Shown: positions 34,854-44,744 of the stretch, piece by piece | Numbering within the stretch: position 1 is the first letter of the stretch | Layout: each line of letters begins with the position of its first letter | Assembly (NCBI RefSeq): GCF_900112825.1 | Contig: NZ_FONE01000010.1 | Location: 18,888 to 82,887 of the forward strand | Direction of reading: 5' to 3' | Source: Nitrosomonas sp. Nm166 | Lineage (GTDB): Bacteria > Pseudomonadota > Gammaproteobacteria > Burkholderiales > Nitrosomonadaceae | DNA length: 64,000 nt | Made by a program: the position numbers and the translations under genes | The notes under the pieces: generated by a model | What the model was told of the DNA's origin: nothing | The model's input: only the letters and a program-made list of their open reading frames with translations | Databases searched by the model: none

Positions 34854-34878
34854 CTCTCGATGTACTTATCGCGGATCA

Positions 34879-36393
34879 TTAATTGCAGGGGCTGGCTTCA
34901 GTCCCATTGCAATCAATATCGCGCCCCGGCGTTGGTGTTGGAAGAAATGGAAAAATCTTATAAATACCATTTGATGTTAGATTAGACCCTGGTGCATTCT
35001 CAAGAAAGTTGACACCATCACCAACACGAGCATCTAAGAATGCTTGACCACCAACAACCCGAATTGCGATGTCTGTGACATCATCATTGGGGCGGCGGCC
35101 GTTAGGAAATCCAGCAGGATCCGGTGGCGATGCCAGACCGCCTAAACGTTTTTGATTTTCGGGAGGTGTGGGAGGTATACTCAGATTCAATCTAAGCAAT
35201 TCGGCGCAAGGTGAACCACAATGGCTTTCCTGCAATGGTTGACCTGGGTATTTCAAGAATACCTGCATTAAATCTGTACGTGGAGTAGTCGGAACTGGAA
35301 GGCCAAAAATTAAATTGAGCGCTGTAGCGAGTGAAGGGGCTTTGTAAAACTCTTGAAATTGACTTTCTTCCTCAGGCTCAGAAGTATTCCACAGATCTTT
35401 GGTTGGCGTATCAATAATCAATTCATTTATTAGCGGATTTGCCATTCTTGAAACCTGAACAAACTTTCTCACACTCTTCGTTTGTTCGTTATCATTATTG
35501 CTGAGAATTCTGGTCTTCTGCCTGCTCGTTGAAGCATACATGCCAATGATTGGCGTTGTGCTCGTATCTGCTGGAAGATAATCGTGGGTGATTCTATTAA
35601 TCGGCACTTCTATGGCAATGCTATTGATATTAAAACCCTTGAATCGATTGATCCCAAAGGGATTGATGTGATCATTGGTATCTTCTTCCGGCGTAAGCGC
35701 TGGAACTGGTCGGCGTAGATTAACTGTATCAAAGACGGCGCCAAGATCAATATAGAAAGTTTCATATCGTTGACCCGCAAAAACGCGAACCCCTGTTTCG
35801 CTATCATTATAGATGCCTTGTGCGGCCAAGGTTTCATAGTTCGGCATCGTGTTGGGTCCTACATTGGATGGCACCGCTACCAGCGTTTGGCCTTCAAAGA
35901 GCTGCTGGCTTTTATTACCACGAACTTCCGTAACTGTATAAGTTTGACGTCGCGTCAATCCCTCTGAACCAGGACCGTCCAATGCTGTTATTCCTTGAAG
36001 TTCGGGGATAGGAATATTAGGATTGCCAACGAAAGGAAGCGGGAAATTCAACGAACCTAATGCTGGTCGGGTTTCTGTTTTAAATCGGATTTGGTAAACA
36101 ATGTCTTCAGCTTTGCCATCCTGATTGTTGTCAATATGGATTTCGTAAAGAATTCTGTCATCAAAAGCAAAATAATTCGGGCCATCTGCTGGTTGCTGGC
36201 CTGGTATTGTGTTAAGAATAAAGACTACCTTGTCAGGATTTTCCCAGCTTCTGAAGGCATACACGTCTGTATTATCTGCGGCTGGATCAAACGCGATCAA
36301 CGGCGCCTCACGGTGACTGGCCCCAAAAGCCAGAGCTATAAAACATTGCGTTAATATGAAAGCTAAAAAGCTCTTTAATTTTATACTTTTCAT
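34879..36393 (-). CDS. Exported DUF4331 protein
   Basis: A 504-residue secreted protein with signal peptide MKSIKLKSFLAFILTQCFIAL...AFGA. The mature start SHREAPLIAFDPAADNTDVYAFRS is the hallmark of DUF4331, followed by PGQQPADGPNYFAFDDRILYEIHIDNNQDGKAEDI with a calcium-binding-like DxNxDG loop. Near the C-terminus GGLASPPDPAGFPNGRRPNDDVTD is also typical. No enzymatic role is known for the family. GGAGG lies six bases before the ATG. It is the promoter-proximal gene of the DUF4331-TPR-HupE unit. Confidence 0.88.
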   Translation of the reverse strand: MKSIKLKSFLAFILTQCFIALAFGASHREAPLIAFDPAADNTDVYAFRSWENPDKVVFILNTIPGQQPADGPNYFAFDDRILYEIHIDNNQDGKAEDIVYQIRFKTETRPALGSLNFPLPFVGNPNIPIPELQGITALDGPGSEGLTRRQTYTVTEVRGNKSQQLFEGQTLVAVPSNVGPNTMPNYETLAAQGIYNDSETGVRVFAGQRYETFYIDLGAVFDTVNLRRPVPALTPEEDTNDHINPFGINRFKGFNINSIAIEVPINRITHDYLPADTSTTPIIGMYASTSRQKTRILSNNDNEQTKSVRKFVQVSRMANPLINELIIDTPTKDLWNTSEPEEESQFQEFYKAPSLATALNLIFGLPVPTTPRTDLMQVFLKYPGQPLQESHCGSPCAELLRLNLSIPPTPPENQKRLGGLASPPDPAGFPNGRRPNDDVTDIAIRVVGGQAFLDARVGDGVNFLENAPGSNLTSNGIYKIFPFLPTPTPGRDIDCNGTEASPCN

Positions 36394-36754
36394 CTGAACC
36401 TCCGCTAAAGTAAGAGTTAGGTAATGCCAATTTCCTGCCAGAAGTGATGAAGCGAAAATTAAACTACACCTTTTTTGAAAATATTTGAAGAAAGAAGATT
36501 TGTCTGTACGATAATCAACTTAAATCGAAAAAAAATAATTCACCTCCAAGGTCATTGACAATTATAGATAAGTACCTCATAAATAGAAATAAACTCGTAA
36601 TATTGAAGTTCTCGTATTATGAATAAAAATACTACGAAGCACATTTATAATTCAATGATGGGGTATGTAGAGTTAGGAGATCCGGAGAAAAGATGTTCAG
36701 GTAGTAGTAATAAATGTTGATCAAGGTTTATAAATATTCGTTTAGGAGATTCTG
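36394..36754. promoter_or_regulatory. Divergent region between DUF4331 and groEL paralogue
   Basis: A 361-bp AT-rich gap. TTGACA at 36555-36560 with CATAAA 17 bases further (36578-36583) could be a sigma-70 promoter reading toward groEL, leaving a 170-base untranslated leader. I looked for a CIRCE palindrome (TTAGCACTC/GAGTGCTAA) and saw none. Confidence 0.35.
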
Positions 36755-38377
36755 ATGTCGGCAAAACAAATCTTGTTTCATGACGGTGTCCGTACCAAGA
36801 TAGCAGAAGGTGTGAATATCCTGGCAAATGCAGTAAAGGTTACGCTCGGTCCAAGAGGGCGCAATGTCATTATCGAGCGGGCATATGGTCCACCTCTCGT
36901 CGCCAATTCTGGTGTTGTCGTAGCAAAGGAAATCGAGCTTGAAGATAAGTTCGAGAACATGGGAGCACAGATGGTGAGAGAGGTCGCCAGTAAAACATCT
37001 GATGTAGCGGGGGATGGTACAACTACCGCCACGGTATTGGCGCAAGCAATTGTTCGGGAAGGAATGAAATTTGTCGCAGCAGGCATGAATCCGATGGATT
37101 TGAAGCGAGGTATTGATTTGGCGGTTGCTGCCACTGTAGAAGCGCTAAGGAAAGCATCCAAACCCTGTGCAACCAGTAAAGAAATTGCACAGGTTGGGGC
37201 TATTTCCGCCAATGCTGATGTGGTGGTGGGTGAACTCATTGCGGAAGCCATGGAAAAAGTTGGAAAGGAAGGTGCGATCACCATCGAAGACGGCAAAGGC
37301 CTGCAAAATGAGCTCGAAATCGTGGAAGGAATGCAGTTTGATCGCGGCTACTTGTCTCCTTATTTTATTAACAATCCTGACAAGCAGATCGTGGCGCAGG
37401 ATGATCCCTATATTCTTCTGTATGAAAAGAAGATTGGCAGTGTTCGTGATCTGCTTCCATTGCTGGAAAATATTGTCAAGACCAGCCGTCCCTTGCTGAT
37501 TATTGCCGAAGATATCGAAGGTGAAGCACTGGCGACTTTGGTAATCAATACGATTCGCGGGACGTTAAAAATTGCGGCAGTCAAGGCCCCGGGTTTTGGC
37601 GATCGCCGCAAGGCCATGCTGGAGGATATCGCCATTCTGACGGGTGGTAAGCTTGTTGCTGAAGAAATCGGTCTTACGCTGGAGAAGATTACCCTGGAGC
37701 ATCTCGGGCAGGCCAAGCGTATTGAAATTGATAAAGAAAACACAACGATCATCGGGGGCGCCGGCGATACGCCGCAAATTCAGAATCGTGTCAAACAAAT
37801 TCGTCAATTGATTGAAGAATCCACCAGTGATTATGACAAGGAGAAATTACAAGAACGTGCAGCCAAGCTGGCAGGCGGCGTTGCGGTCATCAAAGTCGGT
37901 GCAGCTACGGAAACAGGGATGAAAGAGAAAAAGACCCGTATCGAAGATGCCTTGCATGCAACTCGTGCTGCCGTGGAGGAAGGTATTGTGCCTGGCGGCG
38001 GTGTGGCGTTGCTGCGAGCACGTGCTGAAATCGGCGGTTTGAAGGGTAGCAATAATGAGCAGGATGCGGGTATCCAGATTGTGCTACGCGCCTTAGAAGA
38101 ACCTTTACGGCAAATCATAGCCAACGCTGGCGGTGAACCGTCAGTGGTATTGGCAAAGGTTATTGAGGATAAAGGCGACTTCGGATACAACGCAGCTACT
38201 GAGGAATATGGTGATCTGATAAAAATGGGCGTTGTCGACCCTACCAAAGTGACGCGCTCCGCTTTACAGAATGCTGCTTCGATAGCCAGCCTGATTCTTA
38301 CTGCCGATGTCATGATAGCTAATCTCCCTGAGAAGAAAGAGGCGGCGGTTAGTCAAATTAATGAAATGGGCATGTAA
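36755..38377 (+). CDS. groL: 60-kDa chaperonin, second copy type (GroEL paralogue)
   Basis: A 540-residue chaperonin subunit. ATP-site motifs are present: [10 protein letters not shown] near residue 30 and the [11 protein letters not shown] helix near 87, and the apical and intermediate domains are complete. Two features mark a specialised copy: the first residues read [11 protein letters not shown], and the tail ends [11 protein letters not shown] without the Gly-Gly-Met repeats of housekeeping GroEL. No groES precedes it. AGGAGAT lies six bases before the ATG. It opens a stress-gene island with dnaK-, lon- and dnaJ-like genes. Confidence 0.92.
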   Translation: MSAKQILFHDGVRTKIAEGVNILANAVKVTLGPRGRNVIIERAYGPPLVANSGVVVAKEIELEDKFENMGAQMVREVASKTSDVAGDGTTTATVLAQAIVREGMKFVAAGMNPMDLKRGIDLAVAATVEALRKASKPCATSKEIAQVGAISANADVVVGELIAEAMEKVGKEGAITIEDGKGLQNELEIVEGMQFDRGYLSPYFINNPDKQIVAQDDPYILLYEKKIGSVRDLLPLLENIVKTSRPLLIIAEDIEGEALATLVINTIRGTLKIAAVKAPGFGDRRKAMLEDIAILTGGKLVAEEIGLTLEKITLEHLGQAKRIEIDKENTTIIGGAGDTPQIQNRVKQIRQLIEESTSDYDKEKLQERAAKLAGGVAVIKVGAATETGMKEKKTRIEDALHATRAAVEEGIVPGGGVALLRARAEIGGLKGSNNEQDAGIQIVLRALEEPLRQIIANAGGEPSVVLAKVIEDKGDFGYNAATEEYGDLIKMGVVDPTKVTRSALQNAASIASLILTADVMIANLPEKKEAAVSQINEMGM

Positions 38378-38417
38378 ATTCTGAGAAATTTTATTAGTAA
38401 TCAGCAGCGATACTGGC

Positions 38418-38458
38418 TGATGCACTATATAGATAATCGCGATATATAGGTTGCATCA
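38418..38458. promoter_or_regulatory. Long inverted repeat between groEL and dnaK paralogues
   Basis: TGATGCA-CTATATA pairs with TATATAG-(GT)-TGCATCA around an 11-base centre: a 14-base-pair stem with one two-base bulge. It lies 32 bases before the dnaK start and could be an RNA thermosensor-type hairpin, a processing site or an operator. There is no T-run. Confidence 0.45.
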
Positions 38459-38489
38459 TAATCATCATTAAAAATTTAAGAGAGAATGT

Positions 38490-40310
38490 ATGGCTATTAT
38501 CGGTATTGATTTAGGTACTTCAAATTCAGCCGCCGCCGTTCTGCGGGGCGGTCGGCCAGTCATTATTCCTAGCGCCGAGGGCGTCAGTATAGGAGGAAAA
38601 GCATTTCCCAGTTATGTTGCCCTGACTGCCGATGGTCAGATCCTGGTGGGTGAGCCTGCGCGGCGTCAGATGATAGCAAATCCCGAGGGTACCGCGACTG
38701 CTTTCAAGCGCAGAATGGGCAGGCGCGAAGTTGTTCGCCTCAGGGATAAAGAATATTCGCCCGAGCAACTTTCCGCATTTCTGCTGCAAAAAATCAAGCG
38801 TGATGCCGAAGCTTTTCTCGGCGAGCCAGTGGAAAAAGCGGTGGTAACGGTGCCCGCTTATTTTGACGACAATCAGCGCGCAGCGACCAAGGATGCTTGC
38901 CGGATTGCCGGACTGGAGGTAATACGCCTCGTCAATGAGCCTACCGCCGCTTCGCTAGCCTATCATGGAATTTGGTAAAGGCGTATTCGAAGTCAAAGCC
39001 ACCAGCGGCGATACTCAGCTCGGCGGCACGGACATGAATCAGTGTGTTTTCGAACACTTGGCGGATCGTTTTCAGATGACCACCGGTATCAATATCCGCA
39101 ATGATCCCAAAGCTGCAGCGCGTTTAATCGAGGCAGCAGAAACCGCAAAGATTGAGCTCAGCACCAGCGTCAGCACGCATATCAGTTTGCCATACCTTGC
39201 TTCCAAGGAGGGTGCGCCATGCCATCTTGAACTGGATTTGAACCGTACCGAACTTGAGCGTCTGGTGCGACCGGTCATAGAACGCTGTCGTGCTCCGATT
39301 GAGCAAGCTTTGCATGACGCCGGCATTAAACCCAACGATGTAGATCGCGTGGTATTTGTCGGCGGACCGACGCGTATGCCGATAGTCCGTGCTTTTTTCG
39401 AGGAAGTCTTCGGGCGCAAAGCAGAGATGGGCGTTGATCCGATGGAATGCGTGGCCGCGGGTGCAGCCATTCAGGCCGGGGTGCTGGCAGGCGAAGTGGG
39501 CGGTATTGTACTGGTGGATGTAACGCCGCTGACACTGAGGGTAGAAACGCTGGGAGGGATTGCGACCTCATTGATTGCACGCAATACCCCGATCCCGGTT
39601 AAACGCATGGAAACCTTTACTACTGCCGCTGACATGCAAAGCAGTGTTACCATTCATGTGTTCCAGGGCGAGCGTCCCATGGCAATGGACAATGTGAGTT
39701 TGGGTGAATTCAATCTGGACGGTTTGCCTCCTGCACCGCGTGTGTTCCAAAGATCGAGGTAACATTTGATATCGATTCAAACGGTATTTTGAGTGTTTCT
39801 GCGCGGGATATGGCCAGCGGAAAATCCCAATCTATCAGTATTTCTGGATCTACCCGTTTATCAGAGGCTGACAAGAAGCGCATGGTGGAAGATGCTGAGC
39901 ACTATGCGGAAGCGGATAAAAAACGGCGCGAAGATGCAGAAAAACTCAATACTGCAGATGCAACTTGCTATGAAGCTGAGAAAATGCTTGCCAATTTTGC
40001 CGAGAAACTAACTGACGAATTAAAAAAACGCATCGAGGCGTCCTTGCGTGAAACCAAGGAAGCATTCGTTAAGAAAGACGTCGTGCTGGCAACCGAACGC
40101 GCTGAAGCATTAAAAAAATTGTTGAAAGAAGCAGGTATGGCGCTGTATGCGCAATCAGGCCAGGCTCAGAGAGGAGGTCCATACGCAGAAACCCCTTGGG
40201 AAGGACCAGAACCACCTCCAAATATCAATGCGCCGTCAGGAGAACCACGTCCAAGCGGATCAGGTCCGCGTGGAAAGGTAGTGGATGCTGAGTATCATGA
40301 GAACAAGTGA
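38490..40310 (+). pseudogene. dnaK: DnaK (Hsp70) paralogue, broken by an internal deletion and a frameshift
   Basis: Three frames together spell one Hsp70. Frame one has [18 protein letters not shown] through [11 protein letters not shown] (to 38966). Frame two resumes at [21 protein letters not shown] and runs to DGLPPAPR (about 39750). Frame three continues [20 protein letters not shown] to VVDAEYHENK at 40310. At the first junction the stretch with the phosphate-binding DLGGGTFD is missing (about 75-80 bp, length 2 modulo 3). At the second, CGTGTGTTCC lacks one G relative to the expected Arg-Gly-Val-Pro codons. Without the DLGGGTFD loop no active ATPase is possible, so this is a real pseudogene even if the single base is an error. 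Confidence 0.85.
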
Positions 40311-40439
40311 TTTTAAAATTATTTGCATATTAATAAGGATCTATTGAGCCAGTTGTTTGATCGCACACACAGAAAGGTGACTGTCTTCAGAATAAATAAG
40401 AAAGACAAGATCATATTATTTTTTACTTAGAATAAAAAA

Positions 40440-42869
40440 ATGACAAACCATTCTCCTCTGCAGCCGCAACAGTTAAGCAATTCCTGTGATCCTGAGCAGT
40501 TCAGTTTCCAGACTACGACTGACCTTGAAGATTTAACTGAAATAATTGGGCAGGCACGCGCTATGAATGCAGTGCGGTTCGGTTCTGGTATTCGGCATGA
40601 AGGCTACAATCTTTTTGTGCTTGGCCCATCCGGTATGGGCAAGCAGAGTTTGGTACGGCAACTTCTTGCAGAAAAGGCGAAGCAAGAGAACAAACCTGCC
40701 GACTGGTGCTATATCAATAATTTTTCCCAGCCACACAAACCCCTTATGCTTAAGCTACCGTATGGTAAAGGCGAACAATTACGCCTGCATATGGATAAGC
40801 TGATCAATTATTTGCGTGGCGCAGTTCCTGCGTTGTTTGAGAGTGATGAATATCGTGCCAAGACCAGGGCGATTCAGAAAGCATTTACTGACCAGCAGGA
40901 ACATGCGTTAAGGGAATTAAGGGCAGATGCTGAGAAAAGGAACATCGTACTATTACAAACACCCGATGGATTTGCTTTTTCTCCTACGCGTAATAAGGAG
41001 GTGATTTCGCCGGATGAATACGATAGGCTGCCTCAACAGGAAAAAGAACAAATAGAAGCTGCTATCAATGAGTTACAGGAACGACTGGAAAAGATTTTAA
41101 GTCATCTGCCACAGTGGAGACGAGAGCGGAACGAGCGGATACGAGAGCTTAACCGGGAAATGATGTTGTCAACCGTTGCGCATGTGCTCGATGAATTACG
41201 CACTATTTACTCAGATCTGCCTGAAGTATTGAAGTATTTTAATGCTGTGCAACAGGATATGGTCGAACATGTGGATGATTTTCGCAAGCAGGAGGAATCC
41301 ATTAACGTTTCAGGCATGATAGTTACAACGCATCAAACTTTTCATAATTATCAGGTCAATGTGCTGGTAACCAATAACAGAGAACCTGGCGCACCTATCA
41401 TCAGCGAAGACAATCCGACTTACAGCAACCTGGTGGGACGGGTGGAACATATTTCGCAGTTTGGGGCGTTGGTGACGGATTTTACGCTTATCAAGCCGGG
41501 TGCCCTCCATCGGGCGAATGGCGGTTATCTGCTACTGGACGTGCGTAAGGTGCTGATTCAGCCATTTGCATGGGAAGGTCTTAAGCGCGCGCTGCAATCG
41601 CGTGAGATTCGCATCGAATCTCTAGGGCAAATGTATAGCCTTATTAGTACCGTATCCTTAGAGCCGCAGCCGATTCCACTGGATATCAAAATAGTTTTGT
41701 TCGGGGACCGCATATTTTATTATCTGTTGCAAGAATACGACCCGGAATTCAGTGAATTGTTTAAGGTAGCAGCAGATTTTGAGGAACTTATTGAGCGTAA
41801 TGCTGATATTCACTTGCTTTACGCCCGTCTGATCGCCACACTGGTTCGCAAGGAAGCATTATTGCCGTTTGATCGCCATGCGGTGGCAAGGGTGATCGAG
41901 TACAGCACGCGACTGGCGGGTGATGGAGAAAGGCTTTCCATGCACATGCGAAGCATAGCGGATTTATTGCGTGAGGCTGATTACTGGGCGCGTGAGGAGA
42001 ATCATAAGGTAGTGATGGCCAGTCATATCCAACAGGCCATTGATTCCCAGATACGGCGGCAGGATCGCGTGAGGGATCGGCTGTACGATGCCATCCTGCG
42101 GGATACTTTAATGATCGATACTCAAGGCGCAGTAACTGGTCAAGTCAATGGCCTTACTGTGATCGAGCTGGGGAATTTCTTTTTTTCGCAACCTACGAGA
42201 ATTACTGCTACCAGCCGGTTTGGCAAAGGAGAATTTGTAAATATTGAACGCGAAGCAAAGCTATCCGGCGCTATTCACTCCAAAGGGATTCTGATTCTTT
42301 CCGCTTTCCTGGCATCACGTTATGCCAGAAATCAGCCATTGGCGCTTTCTGCCAGCCTGGTTTTTGAACAGTCGTATGGGATGGTGGAGGGGGATAGCGC
42401 TTCCTTGGCGGAATTATGCGCACTGCTTTCCCACCTCGCGAATGTGCCCATCAAACAATCTCTCGCAATGACCGGATCAGTGAATCAACTGGGCCAAGCG
42501 CAGGCAATCGGGGCGGTTAACGAAAAAATTGAAGGATTCTTTGATATTTGTGCTGCGCGAGGATTAACTGGTGAACAAGGGGTGATCATTCCTGTTGCTA
42601 ACATCAAGCACTTGATGCTGCGACAGAATGTGATTGCAGCCGCTACTGCCGGGCAATTTCATATTTATGCTGTAGAAAATATTGATCAGGCCATCACGCT
42701 TCTGACCGATTTGCCAGCCGGAGAAGCGGATATCAAGGGTGAATATCCCGAAGGAAGCCTTAATCAGAAAGTGGCGACTCGACTCAATGAGCTAGCCAAG
42801 ATTAGTGAATCATTTGCGAAGAAGTCGGGAATAGGCAGTCATGAAGAAATAGACGACAACGAAGAATAG
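40440..42869 (+). CDS. Lon-like ATP-dependent protease (LonB/YcbZ type)
   Basis: An 809-residue S16-family protease. The N-terminal ATPase has GPSGMGKQS near residues 62-70 and a long charged coiled insertion (about 140-260). The AAA part contains DFTLIKPGALHRANGGYLLLDVRKV, typical of the LonB/YcbZ branch. The protease domain holds EGDSASLAELCALLSHL with the catalytic Ser near 654 and NEKIEGFFD with the Lys near 695. It has no membrane segments, unlike archaeal LonB. It follows the broken dnaK by 129 bp and precedes the dnaJ paralogue by about 40 bp, which fits a protein-quality-control operon. No strong ribosome site is seen. Confidence 0.87.
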   Translation: MTNHSPLQPQQLSNSCDPEQFSFQTTTDLEDLTEIIGQARAMNAVRFGSGIRHEGYNLFVLGPSGMGKQSLVRQLLAEKAKQENKPADWCYINNFSQPHKPLMLKLPYGKGEQLRLHMDKLINYLRGAVPALFESDEYRAKTRAIQKAFTDQQEHALRELRADAEKRNIVLLQTPDGFAFSPTRNKEVISPDEYDRLPQQEKEQIEAAINELQERLEKILSHLPQWRRERNERIRELNREMMLSTVAHVLDELRTIYSDLPEVLKYFNAVQQDMVEHVDDFRKQEESINVSGMIVTTHQTFHNYQVNVLVTNNREPGAPIISEDNPTYSNLVGRVEHISQFGALVTDFTLIKPGALHRANGGYLLLDVRKVLIQPFAWEGLKRALQSREIRIESLGQMYSLISTVSLEPQPIPLDIKIVLFGDRIFYYLLQEYDPEFSELFKVAADFEELIERNADIHLLYARLIATLVRKEALLPFDRHAVARVIEYSTRLAGDGERLSMHMRSIADLLREADYWAREENHKVVMASHIQQAIDSQIRRQDRVRDRLYDAILRDTLMIDTQGAVTGQVNGLTVIELGNFFFSQPTRITATSRFGKGEFVNIEREAKLSGAIHSKGILILSAFLASRYARNQPLALSASLVFEQSYGMVEGDSASLAELCALLSHLANVPIKQSLAMTGSVNQLGQAQAIGAVNEKIEGFFDICAARGLTGEQGVIIPVANIKHLMLRQNVIAAATAGQFHIYAVENIDQAITLLTDLPAGEADIKGEYPEGSLNQKVATRLNELAKISESFAKKSGIGSHEEIDDNEE

Positions 42870-42910
42870 AATTTATATTTTTAAATTCAAAATAAAATCA
42901 GGGTGCAGCC

Positions 42911-44008
42911 ATATCTGATCAGCGTGATTATTATGAGGTGCTTGGTATTGCCAAGAATGCCGATCAAAAAGAGATCAAGGATGCCTTCCACAACCTTGCG
43001 ATGAAGTATCACCCAGACCGCAATAAGGAAGCGGGGGCTGAGGAGCGCTTCAAGGAAATTGCTGAAGCCTATGCGATCCTGTCCAATCCACAAAAGCGGG
43101 CTGAGTACGATGCGCGGGGATTCGCAGGTGTTGCAGGAACCAGTCAGGAAGATTTATTCAGCACCATCAATTTTGACGATATTTTCGGTGGGATCAATTT
43201 TGATTTTGGTGCAGATAGTTTATTGGGCGGTTTTTTTGGACGCCGTCGCAAAGGGCCTCCGCATGGCGCGAATATTGAAATAGATCTCTATATCACATTG
43301 GATCGGATTGCTCGGGGTGGCGAAGAGGTTGTTCATTTTAAACGGCCGGTAACTTGTTATGCCTGTCATGGAACGGGAGGAGAAGGCGGGGCTGCGCCAC
43401 GTCAGTGTGAAGCCTGCAGCGGTACGGGGCGTATCACCCATAGCCAACGCAAGGAAAAAGATCATGTGCTGATTCAGCATATTGTTCCTTGCTCAATCTG
43501 CAGCGGGCGTGGCAGCATCAATGAACACCCCTGTCCGGAATGCTGCGGTAGCGGAGAACTGGAACAAGCTGAGGAATTAACGGTAAAAATTCCGGTGGGT
43601 GCCGAAGAAGGCATGGCGCTGCGCATTCCCGGCAAAGGGATGCCAAGTTTAGCAGTGGGCGGCGTGAATGGCGATTTGTTGGTATTGATACGTTCCCGCC
43701 CTGATCCTCGTTTCGAGCGATCTGGTGCCGATTTGCTACATACTGAGGCCTTATCGCTGCCGGATGCTGTTCTTGGCACTACGCTTAAGGTGCCTACCCT
43801 ATTGAATGGCTGGGTCGATGTAACAGTTCCCCCTGGAACGCAATCGGATACCATATTGCGCCTAAAGAGAAAACGCTTGCCAGAGTTTGGAGGAAATCGG
43901 CAAGGTGATCTTTATTTGCGCATAAGTTTATGGGTGCCGCAACATCTTTCCAATGAAGAACGCGAACTCTACGAGCGATTGCGGGCAATAAGTAACCAAA
44001 CACATTAA
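42911..44008 (+). CDS. dnaJ: DnaJ paralogue with apparently lost ATG start (ATA)
   Basis: A 365-codon DnaJ. The J domain has DYYEVLGI and HPD in KYHPDRN. A Gly/Phe linker and four CxxCxGxG zinc-finger repeats (CYACHGTG, CEACSGTG, CSICSGRG, CPECCGSG) follow, then the substrate-binding C-terminal domains. The reading frame opens after a TAA at 42893-42895 and has no ATG, GTG or TTG before DYYEV. ATA at 42911 stands where SDQRDYYEVLGI would begin, with GGGTG just upstream. The first usual start, GTG at 42938, would remove helix I of the J domain. Either ATA is used poorly or the gene is crippled. It partners the broken dnaK two genes upstream. Confidence 0.8.
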   Translation: MSDQRDYYEVLGIAKNADQKEIKDAFHNLAMKYHPDRNKEAGAEERFKEIAEAYAILSNPQKRAEYDARGFAGVAGTSQEDLFSTINFDDIFGGINFDFGADSLLGGFFGRRRKGPPHGANIEIDLYITLDRIARGGEEVVHFKRPVTCYACHGTGGEGGAAPRQCEACSGTGRITHSQRKEKDHVLIQHIVPCSICSGRGSINEHPCPECCGSGELEQAEELTVKIPVGAEEGMALRIPGKGMPSLAVGGVNGDLLVLIRSRPDPRFERSGADLLHTEALSLPDAVLGTTLKVPTLLNGWVDVTVPPGTQSDTILRLKRKRLPEFGGNRQGDLYLRISLWVPQHLSNEERELYERLRAISNQTH

Positions 44009-44085
44009 CTTCTGGGTAGCAAAAAATTACCGCATTGTTCTCAGTAATACTGAGAAATTCCTTATCATCTCTGCAGAGTATCAGA

Positions 44086-44580
44086 TTAACGATGACGTTG
44101 ATAGCGCCCAATTAATTCAGCCTGGGCAATGACATGGCCTTGCATGGCTTGTTCAAGCGTAGCCTTGGCAGGATGCTGCAAATCCGGTAGCACCGTATTC
44201 AGCGCATACAGCTTGTGAAAATAACGGTGAGTACCGATTGGCGGGCATGGACCGCCATAGCCTGTACGCTTCCAGTCGTTAATTCCCTGTAAGGTACCTG
44301 GCGGAAGGTCTTTTTCTGAAATACCTTCGGCTAAAGCGGTGGTACTTGGCGGAATATTGTATAGCACCCAGTGGACCCAGGTCATTTTAGGAGCGGCTGG
44401 ATCAGGTGCATCCGGGTCATCGACGATGAGTACTAGACTTTTAGTGCCTTCAGGTATGCCCGTCCAGGTAAGCGCCGGTGAGATATCCTTTCCATCACAA
44501 GTATAACGGGATGGAATGGTGTCATTATGAGAAAAGGATGTTGATGCGAGTGTAAACACAGTCATAATCAGAGCGGCCAT
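44086..44580 (-). CDS. YbhB/YbcL-family (PEBP) protein
   Basis: A 164-residue phosphatidylethanolamine-binding-protein homologue. Marks are IPSRYTCDGKDISPALTW, LIVDDPDAPDP, WVHWVLYNIPPST and GPCPPIGTHRYFHKLYAL, with the DPDxP and GxxxHRY ligand-site elements intact. The cytoplasmic bacterial members bind small anions or phospholipids; no precise role is known. AAGGAG lies nine bases before the ATG, which supports the first Met over Met6. It is convergent with the dnaJ gene. Confidence 0.9.
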   Translation of the reverse strand: MAALIMTVFTLASTSFSHNDTIPSRYTCDGKDISPALTWTGIPEGTKSLVLIVDDPDAPDPAAPKMTWVHWVLYNIPPSTTALAEGISEKDLPPGTLQGINDWKRTGYGGPCPPIGTHRYFHKLYALNTVLPDLQHPAKATLEQAMQGHVIAQAELIGRYQRHR

Positions 44581-44744
44581 AATTTTTCTCCTTGATTCCG
44601 AATGATTCCTTGAATCCGTTGAGTCGTCTCTAGTATGTTATTATCATCAAAAGAAGAAGCTGTAAAGATTTTTCATATGAATTCAGATCCTATTTTTTTA
44701 GCAAGAAGTTTTCGTTGTCTTGTAAAACATAACGGAGTAATTGG

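Noticed and set aside
36394..36754. CIRCE element controlling groEL
   Set aside because: I looked for the TTAGCACTC-N9-GAGTGCTAA palindrome and found no match.
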